Of a stretch of 64,000 bases of DNA, positions 1 through 7,660 are shown piece by piece. Position 1 is the first letter of the stretch. Each line of letters starts with the position of its first letter. The notes under the pieces were generated by a model. The model saw nothing but the letters and a program-made list of their open reading frames with translations. It was not told the origin of the DNA and ran no database searches. Position numbers and translations under genes: made by a program. The stretch is taken from the NCBI GenBank assembly GCA_016191115.1, contig JACPPG010000043.1:62001-126000 (forward strand), given 5' to 3'. The stretch comes from Planctomycetia bacterium. Lineage in GTDB: Bacteria; Planctomycetota; Planctomycetia; Pirellulales; JACPPG01.

Positions 1-201
1 CCCGATAGCCGCCTGGCGCGCGCCAACGCCCCCGGAAACGTCGATCGCAAAAGCGTGGGCCGCGGCGTGGGGTGGGGCGACCTGCCGGCCAAGGACCGCG
101 AAGAAGCGCTTCAGCAAATCGGCAAAGACTTCCCATCGCACTACCGCGACGTGATCGAGGAATATTTTCGGAAGCTCGCAACTGAGGAAGAGCACAAGTA
201 G
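1..201 (+). CDS. C-terminal end of an unidentified protein
   Basis: A reading frame enters from the left edge and ends at TAG 199-201, so only the last 66 residues are visible. The tail contains GWGDLPAKDREEALQQ followed by a segment rich in charged residues (a helix ending in EEYFRKLATEEEHK). I have the impression that this kind of tail (GWGDLP, then SHYR and EEYFR) recurs in planctomycete proteins of unknown role, but I cannot name the family. The downstream operon starts about 40 bases later, after a G-rich tract at 201-231 (GGGGTTAGGGGTTGGGGATT) that is one of the dispersed repeat types of this window. The codon pattern is like its neighbours, so it is probably a real gene end. Confidence 0.6.
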   Translation, partial: PDSRLARANAPGNVDRKSVGRGVGWGDLPAKDREEALQQIGKDFPSHYRDVIEEYFRKLATEEEHK

Positions 202-241
202 GGGTTAGGGGTTGGGGATTAGGGGCTAGCAAGGTTCCCGC

Positions 242-1438
242 ATGGGCTGCACGTGGATTCTGCTGCTGATGGGTTTCGTGGCCGCCTCCGGCGATGCGCG
301 GGTGCAGACCCTCGCCGGGCAGTCGGCCACGGGACGCATCGCCGCGATCGCCGGCGACAAGGTCGTGCTGTCGACCGCGCGCGGCAATCAGACGTTTTCC
401 GCCAAGGAGCTGCTCTCGGTGGCCTTGCCCGAAGCCGCGAACCGGCCGAACGCCACAGCGAGCGTGTGGGTCACGCTCGTGGACGAGTCGCTCCTGGCCG
501 TCAAGGGGTTCCAGGTCAAGGGCGCTGAGGCGCAGGTCGCGCACCTGGCCGGTGACGCGGTGATGCTGTCGGCCCGCGCCATCGACAGCGTGCGGTTCCG
601 TGAGCATTCGGGTGCGCTGGCCGACCAGTGGGCGGAAATCCTCAAGACCGAGCGCGCAGGCGACGTGCTCGTCGTCCGCAAGAACGAAGCCCTCGACTAT
701 GTCACCGGCGTGATCCGCGACGTCAAGGACGACGCGGTTCAGTTCGAGCTCGACGGCGAAGTCGTGTCGGTCCCGCGCGCGAAGGTCGACGGTCTCTTGT
801 ACCACCACGCGGGCCGCAAGGCGCCACCACCAGCGTATTGCGTCGTCACCGACGCGTTCGGCTCTCAGTTGCGCGCCGCAAGTATTGCAACCGAAGGGGA
901 CCGCGCGCGGGTGAAAACCGCGGCCGGCGTCGAGATCGTCCGCCCGCTGGCCGAACTCGTCCGGCTCGACTTTTCGCAGGGCAATGTCCAGTACCTCGGC
1001 GACCTCAAGCCTGAGTCGGTCGTCTGGACGCCGTACGTCGGCGACGCCGACGCCTCGCCGGTGGCCCGTGAGTTCTACCGCGTCCGCGCGGATCGCTCGC
1101 TAGAGGGAGGGGCGCTGCGCCTGGGCGGCAAGGAATATGCGAAGGGGCTGGCCATGCACAGCCGCACCGAGATCGTCTATCGCTTGCCCGATAAGGTTCG
1201 CTCGTTCGAGGCGCTGGTGGGCATTGACGATCGGGCCCGTCCGCTGGGCGACGTGAAGCTCTCGATCCTGGGGGACGATCGGCCGCTGTTCGAGGGGAAA
1301 ATTACCGGAAAAGAGGCGCCGCAATCGTTGCGGTTGGACATCAGCGGCGTAAATCGCTTGAAAATTGTGGCCGATTTCGGCGAGGATTTGGACGTGGCCG
1401 ATTCCCTGGACCTGTGCGAGGCAAGGATCCTGAAATGA
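242..1438 (+). CDS. secreted NPCBM-domain protein
   Basis: 398 residues. The N-terminus (hydrophobic stretch to about residue 15, then ASGDA) looks like a short export signal. The middle (about 20-250) consists of beta-rich repeats of unknown type. Residues about 260-398 match the NPCBM (novel putative carbohydrate-binding module) pattern: GGKEYAKGLAMHSRTEIVYRL, then FEALVGIDD and a closing DSLDLCEARI. This domain is common in planctomycete secreted proteins and is thought to bind glycans. The TGA overlaps the next start as ATGA at 1435-1438, so it is translationally coupled to the protease downstream and is the first gene of a four-gene operon. Inference: it may anchor or target the protease set to a surface glycan. 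Confidence 0.8.
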   Translation: MGCTWILLLMGFVAASGDARVQTLAGQSATGRIAAIAGDKVVLSTARGNQTFSAKELLSVALPEAANRPNATASVWVTLVDESLLAVKGFQVKGAEAQVAHLAGDAVMLSARAIDSVRFREHSGALADQWAEILKTERAGDVLVVRKNEALDYVTGVIRDVKDDAVQFELDGEVVSVPRAKVDGLLYHHAGRKAPPPAYCVVTDAFGSQLRAASIATEGDRARVKTAAGVEIVRPLAELVRLDFSQGNVQYLGDLKPESVVWTPYVGDADASPVAREFYRVRADRSLEGGALRLGGKEYAKGLAMHSRTEIVYRLPDKVRSFEALVGIDDRARPLGDVKLSILGDDRPLFEGKITGKEAPQSLRLDISGVNRLKIVADFGEDLDVADSLDLCEARILK

Positions 1439-3270
1439 GATTCTCCCTGTCGCTGGCGGTGCTCTCGGTGCTCGCGTCGTCGGTCACTTCGCCCGGCGCG
1501 GCGAACGACGACGTGCTCAAGGCCGAGGCCGAGCGCGTCGCGGTCGTTGCGAGAGCGCGCGAGGCCGCGGTGGCCATCTTCGCCGCGGGGGGGCAGGGAG
1601 GTGGATCAGGCGTCGTCATCACGCCCGATGGCTATGCCCTCTCGAACTTCCACGTCACCAAGGGGGCCGGCGACGCGATGAAATGTGGCATGGCCGATGG
1701 CCGCATGTACGACGCCGTGATCGTCGGCATCGATCCGGTGGGCGACGTCGCGCTACTGAAGTTATTGGGCCGCGATGATTTCCCCCACGCTGTTCTGGGT
1801 GACAGCGACCAGGTGCAAGCGGGCGATTGGGCCTTCGCCGTTGGCAATCCTTTCCTGCTGGCCACCGATTTCACCCCCTCGGTCAGCTACGGGATCATCT
1901 CCGGCGTGCACCGCTATCAATACCCGGCCGGCACGCTCCTGGAATACACCGACTGCATTCAGACCGACGCTTCGATCAATCCCGGCAACTCGGGCGGACC
2001 GCTCTTCGACAGCCAGGGCCGGCTGATCGGCATCAACGGCCGCGGCAGCTTCGAGAAGCGTGGGCGCGTCAACGTCGGCGTCGGCTATGCGATCTCGATC
2101 AACCAGATCAAGAACTTTCTCGGCCACTTGAAGGCCGGACGCGTCGTCGACCATGCGACGCTCGGTGCCCGCGTCGCCAGCCAGGCGGACGGCCGGGTGA
2201 CGGTGGCCGACATCCTCGACGACTCCGACGCGTTCCGCCGCGGTCTGCGGCCAGGAGACGAGATCGTTCGCTTCGGCGGCCGCGTGATCCGCACGGTCAA
2301 CGCCTTCAAGAACGTGCTGGGCATCTTCCCGCGCGATTGGCGCGTGATGCTGACGTACCGCCGCGAGGGGCAGACGTACGACGTGCCCGTGCGGCTCGAA
2401 GGCGTGCACAGCCCGGAGGAGCTCATTTCCAAGGTGCAAGGTCGGGCGCCGGCCGAACCCGTGCCCGACGAACCCATGCCTGAGAAGCGCGAGCCCGGTC
2501 AACGCCGCCCACGCGACGGTGGGCCGCGGCCAACGCCCGCGCTTGCGCGCCGCGAGCCGATGCCGGCGGAAGTGAAGGCGGTGTATGAGACGCGCCGGGG
2601 ATACGCCAACTACTACTTCAACAAGCTCGAGCGGTCGCGCGTGTGGAACCATTGCATCGCGCGGGGAGACTTCCACGAGGCCACCGGCGAATGGCTGTTG
2701 CGCGGCGAACTGGCCGGTGGCGGTGACGCCGAGTTTCGCCTGAGCGACGTGGCGGCCGGCTGCACGCTGCCGGGCGGCCATATGCGGGTGCCGATCACCG
2801 AGGACCTCACCAGCGCGAGCGACCCGCCAGGAAGCGGCGGCATGTTGGCCGCGCTCGAGTTGTGGCGCCGCTTGGTGGTGCTGGGGCCGGAAAAGTTCGG
2901 CGACATGTACTATCTCGGCACGGCGCCGCTCGCGGGGCCGCACGCCGCGGCCGACGTGCCGGCGCTCTTCCGCGTGTTGGGCCATGACCGCGCCCCGGCC
3001 GCCGCCAGTCACGGCGAGCTGTGCGACGTGCTCGCGGGCACGTTCGCCGGCGTCGAGTGCCGGTTCATGTTCGATCCCAAGTCGGGGAACCTCGTGGCGA
3101 TGGAGATGTACCGCAGCGACAATGACGACCCTTGCGAGTTGTACTTCGCCGACTACGCCGAGTTGGAGGGCCGCGTCTTTCCGCGCCGCATCGAGGTCCG
3201 CTACGGCGACGCCGTGTACCTGGCGGTCAAGCTTGTGGAAGTGAAGCTCGACAAGATGGGGGACAAATAG
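1435..3270 (+). CDS. trypsin-like (HtrA/Deg-type) serine protease with PDZ domain
   Basis: 611 residues from the ATG at 1435; an in-frame start at 1414 would cut into the upstream gene and lacks the clean signal peptide that begins here (MRFSLSLAVLSVLASSV). Residues about 40-235 form a trypsin-like domain with an intact triad: His73 in SNFHV, Asp104 in VGDVALLKL and Ser186 in INPGNSGGPL. A PDZ domain follows at about 245-330 (LRPGDEIVRFGG). After a Pro/Arg-rich linker (about 345-385) comes a C-terminal region of about 220 residues that I do not recognise. Expected to be exported and to cut or monitor envelope proteins. It is the only member of the three paralogues in this operon with a complete catalytic site. 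Confidence 0.88.
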   Translation: MRFSLSLAVLSVLASSVTSPGAANDDVLKAEAERVAVVARAREAAVAIFAAGGQGGGSGVVITPDGYALSNFHVTKGAGDAMKCGMADGRMYDAVIVGIDPVGDVALLKLLGRDDFPHAVLGDSDQVQAGDWAFAVGNPFLLATDFTPSVSYGIISGVHRYQYPAGTLLEYTDCIQTDASINPGNSGGPLFDSQGRLIGINGRGSFEKRGRVNVGVGYAISINQIKNFLGHLKAGRVVDHATLGARVASQADGRVTVADILDDSDAFRRGLRPGDEIVRFGGRVIRTVNAFKNVLGIFPRDWRVMLTYRREGQTYDVPVRLEGVHSPEELISKVQGRAPAEPVPDEPMPEKREPGQRRPRDGGPRPTPALARREPMPAEVKAVYETRRGYANYYFNKLERSRVWNHCIARGDFHEATGEWLLRGELAGGGDAEFRLSDVAAGCTLPGGHMRVPITEDLTSASDPPGSGGMLAALELWRRLVVLGPEKFGDMYYLGTAPLAGPHAAADVPALFRVLGHDRAPAAASHGELCDVLAGTFAGVECRFMFDPKSGNLVAMEMYRSDNDDPCELYFADYAELEGRVFPRRIEVRYGDAVYLAVKLVEVKLDKMGDK

Positions 3271-3271
3271 C

Positions 3272-4342
3272 ATGTCCCGATTGGGAAGGCGCTTGACGAT
3301 GCGGTGTGCCACTGGCTTTGCCAGTGCCGTTGCACTTTCGTGGTTGGTGGCAATCGTTGCCCTCGTGACGGGTGCTCCTTCCGCGGGCGCAGCCGGTCTG
3401 TCCGAAGTGATCGGCCAGGTGCAGCCCAAGATCGTGAAGATCTACGGCGCCGGTGGCTTCCAAGGGCTCGAGGCCTATCAGAGCGGCATGCTCATATCCG
3501 GCGAAGGGCACGTGCTCACCGTGTGGAGCTACGTGCTCGACACCGATGAAATCACGGTCACGCTCGACGACGGCCGCCGCTTCAAGGCGCAACTCCTGGG
3601 AGCCGATCCGCGCCTGGAGCTGGCCGTCTTGAAGGTCGACGCCACGGGGCTTAACCACTTTGAGCTGGCCGCGGCCACGAAGGCCGAGCCGGGTACCCGC
3701 GTGCTGGCCTTTAGCAACCTGTTCGGCGTGGCCACGGGCGACGAGCCGGCCAGCGTGCAGCACGGCCTGGTGGCGATTAAAAGCCAGCTCGAGGCCCGCC
3801 GCGGCGTTTTCGACACGACGTACAAGGGCCCGGTGTACGTGCTTGACGCGATGACCAATAACCCCGGCGCGCCTGGCGGGGCGCTCGTGGACTACGAGGG
3901 GCGTCTGTTGGCGATGCTCGGCAAGGAGCTGCGCAACTCGCTCTCGAACACCTGGCTCAACTACGCCATCCCCATCGAGGAAATGGCCACGACGGTCGAC
4001 GAGATTCGCACCGGCAAGTTTGTTCGCAAGCCGAACGACGAGCCGAACAAGAAGCCCGACAAGGCGCTGAACCTGGCCTTGTTGGGGATCGTGCTGGTTC
4101 CGGATGTGCTGGAGCGGACGCCGCCGTTTGTGGACGCGGTGCGTCCGGACTCGCCCGCCGCCCTGGCCGGCGTCCAGCCGGACGACCTGGTGTTGTTCGT
4201 CAACGACCGCCTGGTGCAATCGTGCAAGGCGCTAGCAGGAGAGCTGGAATTCATCGACCGCATCGACGCGGTGAAGGTAACGGTGATTCGCGGCCAGGAC
4301 CTGGTCGACGTGACCCTGGCGGCGCCCGCCGAAGAGAAGTGA
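3272..4342 (+). CDS. catalytically dead HtrA-type pseudoprotease with PDZ-like tail
   Basis: 356 residues; its ATG is one base after the previous TAG. N-terminal hydrophobic segment (about 17-40) is a signal peptide. The fold follows the upstream protease, but all three catalytic positions differ: Ser86 (in LTVWSYVL) where His is expected, Glu116 (DPRLELAVLKV) for Asp, and Pro201 (NNPGAPGGAL) for Ser. Residues about 265-350 look like a PDZ domain (VRPDSPAALAGVQPDDLVLFV). The surrounding framework is well conserved and the gene has no frameshift, which argues for a selected non-enzymatic role such as binding unfolded substrates or regulating the active paralogue (inference). Residues about 11-21 are encoded by a copy of a dispersed palindrome at 3303-3332. 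Confidence 0.82.
   Translation: MSRLGRRLTMRCATGFASAVALSWLVAIVALVTGAPSAGAAGLSEVIGQVQPKIVKIYGAGGFQGLEAYQSGMLISGEGHVLTVWSYVLDTDEITVTLDDGRRFKAQLLGADPRLELAVLKVDATGLNHFELAAATKAEPGTRVLAFSNLFGVATGDEPASVQHGLVAIKSQLEARRGVFDTTYKGPVYVLDAMTNNPGAPGGALVDYEGRLLAMLGKELRNSLSNTWLNYAIPIEEMATTVDEIRTGKFVRKPNDEPNKKPDKALNLALLGIVLVPDVLERTPPFVDAVRPDSPAALAGVQPDDLVLFVNDRLVQSCKALAGELEFIDRIDAVKVTVIRGQDLVDVTLAAPAEEK
3303..3332. repeat. palindromic repeat (GCCACTGGC type) inside a signal peptide
   Basis: The stretch GTGTGCCACTGGCTTTGCCA followed by GTGC forms a small hairpin and is closely similar to copies at 13587-13640 and 36010-36036. Here it lies in frame inside the coding region and supplies part of the export signal of the pseudoprotease. 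Confidence 0.6.
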
Positions 4343-4358
4343 GGTCAGTAGCGATCGC

Positions 4359-6335
4359 ATGAAACCGGAACAGTTCAAGTGCATATTTCGCTGCGTCGCG
4401 GCGATCGTGGCGGCGGCGTTAGCGGCGTCCGCCGCGCGCGCCCAGCAGAGCCTACCCCAGCTCGAAGAGCAGGCCATGCGCGCCGCCGTCGCGCGCGTCG
4501 CCCCCAGCGTCGTCAAAATCGAAACCGTGGGCGGGCTGGAACGCGTCGGCAAGGTCCTCGTGGGCACCGGCCCGACGACCGGGCTCGTGGTTTCCAGCGA
4601 CGGCTACATCGTCTCGAGCGCGTTCAATTTCGCCCAGAAGCCAAGCTCGATCCTGGTCGGGCTCGCGGACGGCACGCGCACGCCGGCCCGGCTCGTGGCC
4701 ACCGATCATCAGCGGATGCTGGTGCTCTTGAAGGTCACCGTCGACGAGCTCCTGCCCGTGCCCGAGGCCGTGCCGGAGAACGAGATCCAAGTCGGCCAGT
4801 GGTCTATCGCGGTCGGCCGGACGTTCGAGGGGCGCGAGCCCAACATGTCGGCCGGCATCGTCAGCGGGCTCAATCGCATCTGGGGTAAGGCCATCCAGAC
4901 CGACGCCAAGATTTCGCCGGCCAACTACGGCGGTCCGCTCGTGGATATTCGCGGCCGCGTGCTGGGCGTGCTTGTGCCCCTGTCGCCCACCAGCGGCGAC
5001 GACATTGCTGGCGTCGAATGGTACGACTCCGGAATTGGCTTCGCCGTGCCTCTAGCCCACGTCAACTCGGTGCTGCCGAAGCTCGTGCAGGGCACCGACC
5101 TGAAGCCAGGCATCATGGGCGTGAGCCTCAACGGGCGGGACATGTACACCAAGCCGCCGGTGATTGTCGCCTGCCGGCCGAATTCGCCCGCGTACAAGGC
5201 CGGCCTCAAGGCTGGTGACCGCATCGTCGAGATCGATGGGGCGGCGATCGAGCGGCAGGCGCAATTGCGGCAGCAGATCAACCGCCGGTACGCCGGCGAT
5301 ACGATCCACGTGGCGGTCCTGCGTGGCGACGAGCGGATCGAGCGCGATATTCCGCTCGTGGACCAGCTCGACCCGTACGCGCGGCCGTTTTTGGGCATCC
5401 TGCCGCGACGCGATGCGCCGGCCGACACGGCCGGCATCCCTGTGCGCTACGTGTATCCGGAAAGCCCCGCCGCGAAGGCGGGCATGAAGCCGGGTGACAC
5501 CATCGCCGGCTTCGACGGTGAGGCAGTGGCGAATCGCGACGCGCTCGTGGAACGCGCGAGCGGCCTGGAAATCGGCCAGCCCGCGAAGGTCGAGCTCCGC
5601 CGGGCCGGCGAGACGCTCACGGTCGAGCTGGCGCCGGTGGCCGAACCGACGGCCGTGCCCGCCGAGCTGCCGCCGGCCCGCGAGGGCAATCCCGCGGCGC
5701 CGGAGGGCGAGCGGCCGCAGGTCGGTCAGTTCGCCGTGAAGATCCCCGAGTTCAAAAACGAGTGCACGGCCTACGTCCCCGAGGCCTACAACCCGCGGGT
5801 GCCGCACGGCCTGGTCGTGTGGTTGCACCCGCCGGGCGGAACGAAGGATGAAGACTTGCTCGCGCGGTGGAAGGAACCGTGCGACCGGCTGAACTTGATC
5901 CTGCTGGCGCCGCGCTCGGGCGATCCGGCCCGTTGGGTGCCGCCGGAGGTGGATTTTGTCGCCAAGACGATCGATCAGATTCGCGAGCACTACAACGTCG
6001 ATCCGCAGAGGGTCGTCGTGCACGGTCAGCAGGCGGGCGGGTCGCTGGCCTACGTCGTGGCGTTCGCCCATCGCGATGCGGTGCGCGGCGTGGCGGCGGT
6101 CGACGCGCCGATCCTGGGCCGCCCGCCGGAGAACGAGCCGGCCTACCGCCTGTCGTTTTTCGTCACGTCGGCGAAGAAGGCCAACTTCGCCGAGCCGATC
6201 AAGGCCGGCATCGAGCAACTCCGCGAAATGAAGTACCCCGTGACCGTCACGGACCAGGGCGATACGGCCCGCTACCTGGACGATCGGGAGTTCGCCGAGC
6301 TATTGCGGTGGATCGACTCGCTGGACCGGATTTAG
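4359..6335 (+). CDS. pseudoprotease with two PDZ domains and a serine-less alpha/beta-hydrolase-like domain
   Basis: 658 residues, third protease-like gene of the operon, 16 bases after the previous stop with GAGG upstream of the ATG. Signal peptide at about 1-29 (ends AARAQQ). Residues about 35-235 are trypsin-like, but His, Asp and Ser are replaced by Phe89 (SSAFNF), Met120 (HQRMLVLLKV) and Tyr190 (SPANYGGPL). PDZ domains lie at about 248-335 and 342-425. From about 480 to the end there is a prolyl-oligopeptidase/esterase-like alpha/beta hydrolase domain (GLVVWLHPPGG, then HGQQAGG): the nucleophile elbow has Gln558 where Ser is expected, and no convincing catalytic His is seen near the end. 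Both enzymatic domains therefore look inactive. A multi-domain scaffold or substrate-binding subunit is the best inference. Confidence 0.8.
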   Translation: MKPEQFKCIFRCVAAIVAAALAASAARAQQSLPQLEEQAMRAAVARVAPSVVKIETVGGLERVGKVLVGTGPTTGLVVSSDGYIVSSAFNFAQKPSSILVGLADGTRTPARLVATDHQRMLVLLKVTVDELLPVPEAVPENEIQVGQWSIAVGRTFEGREPNMSAGIVSGLNRIWGKAIQTDAKISPANYGGPLVDIRGRVLGVLVPLSPTSGDDIAGVEWYDSGIGFAVPLAHVNSVLPKLVQGTDLKPGIMGVSLNGRDMYTKPPVIVACRPNSPAYKAGLKAGDRIVEIDGAAIERQAQLRQQINRRYAGDTIHVAVLRGDERIERDIPLVDQLDPYARPFLGILPRRDAPADTAGIPVRYVYPESPAAKAGMKPGDTIAGFDGEAVANRDALVERASGLEIGQPAKVELRRAGETLTVELAPVAEPTAVPAELPPAREGNPAAPEGERPQVGQFAVKIPEFKNECTAYVPEAYNPRVPHGLVVWLHPPGGTKDEDLLARWKEPCDRLNLILLAPRSGDPARWVPPEVDFVAKTIDQIREHYNVDPQRVVVHGQQAGGSLAYVVAFAHRDAVRGVAAVDAPILGRPPENEPAYRLSFFVTSAKKANFAEPIKAGIEQLREMKYPVTVTDQGDTARYLDDREFAELLRWIDSLDRI

Positions 6336-6343
6336 CCGAGCCG

Positions 6344-6411
6344 CGCGTAGGGTGCTCTGCGAGCACCGAGTCAACCGCGTCGCCGTGGTGCGCGAGAGCG
6401 CACCCTACGCG
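6344..6411. repeat. inverted repeat between convergent genes, probable two-way terminator
   Basis: Arms at 6344-6367 (CGCGTAGGGTGCTCTGCGAG then CACC) and 6387-6411 are nearly reverse-complementary. The element fills the gap between the convergent pseudoprotease and ABC ATPase genes and includes the ATPase stop codon (6405-6407). No T-run follows, so a terminator role is inferred from position and stem only. Confidence 0.65.
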
Positions 6412-7088
6412 ATTTGCGCCGGCTTCAGTTGCCCGCCGTCGAGCTCCAGTTGCCGGCTGAAGCGGCGTGCCAACTCGATCGAGTGCGTGACCACGACCAG
6501 CATCGTCGCTTCGGCGCGCTGCATTTCGAGCAAGAGATCGCCCACCGCGGCAGCGGTCGAGCGATCGAGGTTGCCGGTCGGCTCGTCGGCCAGGAGCAAC
6601 TTGGGCCGCCGCAAAAGCGCCCGCGCGAGCGCCACCCGCTGGCGTTCCCCGCCCGACAGCTCGGCCGGGCGATGATCGAGCCGCTGGCCGAGTCCGACGT
6701 GAGTCAATAGTTGGCGGGCCCGCTCGACCAGCTCGTTGGCGATTGGACCGGCGGCCAAGGCGGGCACCAGCACGTTTTCCAGCACCGAGCATTGCGGCAA
6801 GAGGAAATGGTCCTGGAAGACAAAACCGATTTGCTCGTTGCGAAAGGCCGCCAGTCGCCGCTCGTCGAAGGTGAACGGATCCTGCCCGGCAAGCGTGACC
6901 GTGCCGGCCGTGGGGCGATCGAGCGTGCCGATGATGAATAGCAGCGTGCTCTTGCCCGACCCGCTGGGCCCGAGGATCGCGACGTTCTCGCCAGCCTCGA
7001 GGGCAAGCGAGCACCCGCGCAGCACGGCAAGCGGCTCACCCCGCGTGGGGAAAACGCGCGTCACGTCCTGGACGGCAAGTTGGGGCAT
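6405..7088 (-). CDS. ABC transporter ATP-binding protein, LolD/MacB type
   Basis: 227 residues from the ATG at 7088; a TTG four codons upstream is possible but has no better ribosome site. Walker A is GPSGSGKST, the signature is LSGGERQRVALARAL, Walker B is LLLADEPTGNLDR, and the switch His is in VVVTHSIELARR. The order and spacing fit the LolD/MacB/FtsE group that drives lipoprotein release or tripartite efflux. No matching permease (LolC/E or MacB membrane part) lies in the window, so it must pair with a subunit encoded elsewhere or be a stand-alone ATPase. It is the last gene of the minus-strand cluster, separated from the thioesterase by an inverted repeat. Confidence 0.9.
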   Translation of the reverse strand: MPQLAVQDVTRVFPTRGEPLAVLRGCSLALEAGENVAILGPSGSGKSTLLFIIGTLDRPTAGTVTLAGQDPFTFDERRLAAFRNEQIGFVFQDHFLLPQCSVLENVLVPALAAGPIANELVERARQLLTHVGLGQRLDHRPAELSGGERQRVALARALLRRPKLLLADEPTGNLDRSTAAAVGDLLLEMQRAEATMLVVVTHSIELARRFSRQLELDGGQLKPAQIA

Positions 7089-7098
7089 ACGAAAAACC

Positions 7099-7209
7099 AA
7101 TGATGAATGCGGAATGATGAATGGGGGGGGGCAGGCGTCCTGCGTTTTTAGGTTCGCTGCCTACTGCTTAATTCCTACTGCTTCCCTTCATCATTCCGCA
7201 TTCATCATT
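7099..7209. repeat. perfect 23-bp inverted repeat
   Basis: Arms 7099-7121 and 7187-7209 are exact reverse complements (core GATGAATGCGGAATGATGAA). They enclose 65 bases without a gene. The right arm touches the thioesterase stop codon region (7205). The element can form a long stem in mRNA between the thioesterase and ATPase genes. Confidence 0.7.
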
Positions 7210-7660
7210 TGCGTCCTTGAAACCGTTCCACGATCCACTCTGGGATGGCGATCGACCGTGGCGGGCCCTTGGCGTCCAGCCGGCAGCAGACCGTGGTCAA
7301 TTGCCCTTCGGCCACGGGGCGGTCGTCGTGCGTGAACACGAAGCCGTACGTGACGCTCTTTTCTCCGCGGCGGACGATTTCAAGTTGGATATCGAGCACG
7401 TCCTCGAACGCGACGGCGCCGCGGTAATCGCAGCTTGCCGCCACGCGCGGCCAACTGATCGCCCCCTCGTCGTCTCGGGCCAGCACGCTCAGGCCCAGGT
7501 GTCGTAGGAACTCGTGCTCGACCTGTTCCATGTAGTTGAAAAAAATGGAGAAGTGCGCGATGCCCGCCGCGTCGGTGTCGCGGAACTCGACGCGGCGGGT
7601 GGTGCGGTAGACGCGCGGCTTGGGCGGCGCGGCCGGCTTGCGCGTGGTTTTCTTGCTCAC
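7205..7660 (-). CDS. 4HBT-type (hotdog) acyl-CoA thioesterase
   Basis: 151 residues starting at a GTG (7660) that overlaps the stop of the glycosyltransferase (GTGA). After a Lys/Pro-rich leader the hotdog domain begins at about residue 18: VEFRDTDAAGIAHFSIFFNY carries the family's Asp (28 or 30) and His36, and the helix EQVEHEFLRHLGL follows. Family members hydrolyse acyl- or aryl-CoA thioesters such as 4-hydroxybenzoyl-CoA. The length is normal for the family. Overlap with the upstream gene and proximity to a chorismate-lyase-like gene make an aromatic or fatty acyl-CoA substrate plausible, but specificity cannot be read from the sequence. Confidence 0.85.
   Translation of the reverse strand: MSKKTTRKPAAPPKPRVYRTTRRVEFRDTDAAGIAHFSIFFNYMEQVEHEFLRHLGLSVLARDDEGAISWPRVAASCDYRGAVAFEDVLDIQLEIVRRGEKSVTYGFVFTHDDRPVAEGQLTTVCCRLDAKGPPRSIAIPEWIVERFQGRK

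Noticed and set aside
1414..1434. Seven extra codons at the start of the first protease
   Set aside because: The ATG at 1435 gives a clean signal peptide and an ATGA overlap; the extension does not.
1762..3429. 555-codon open frame on the minus strand
   Set aside because: Antisense to the protease gene, His/Arg/Val-rich translation without domain signals; a GC-driven shadow frame.
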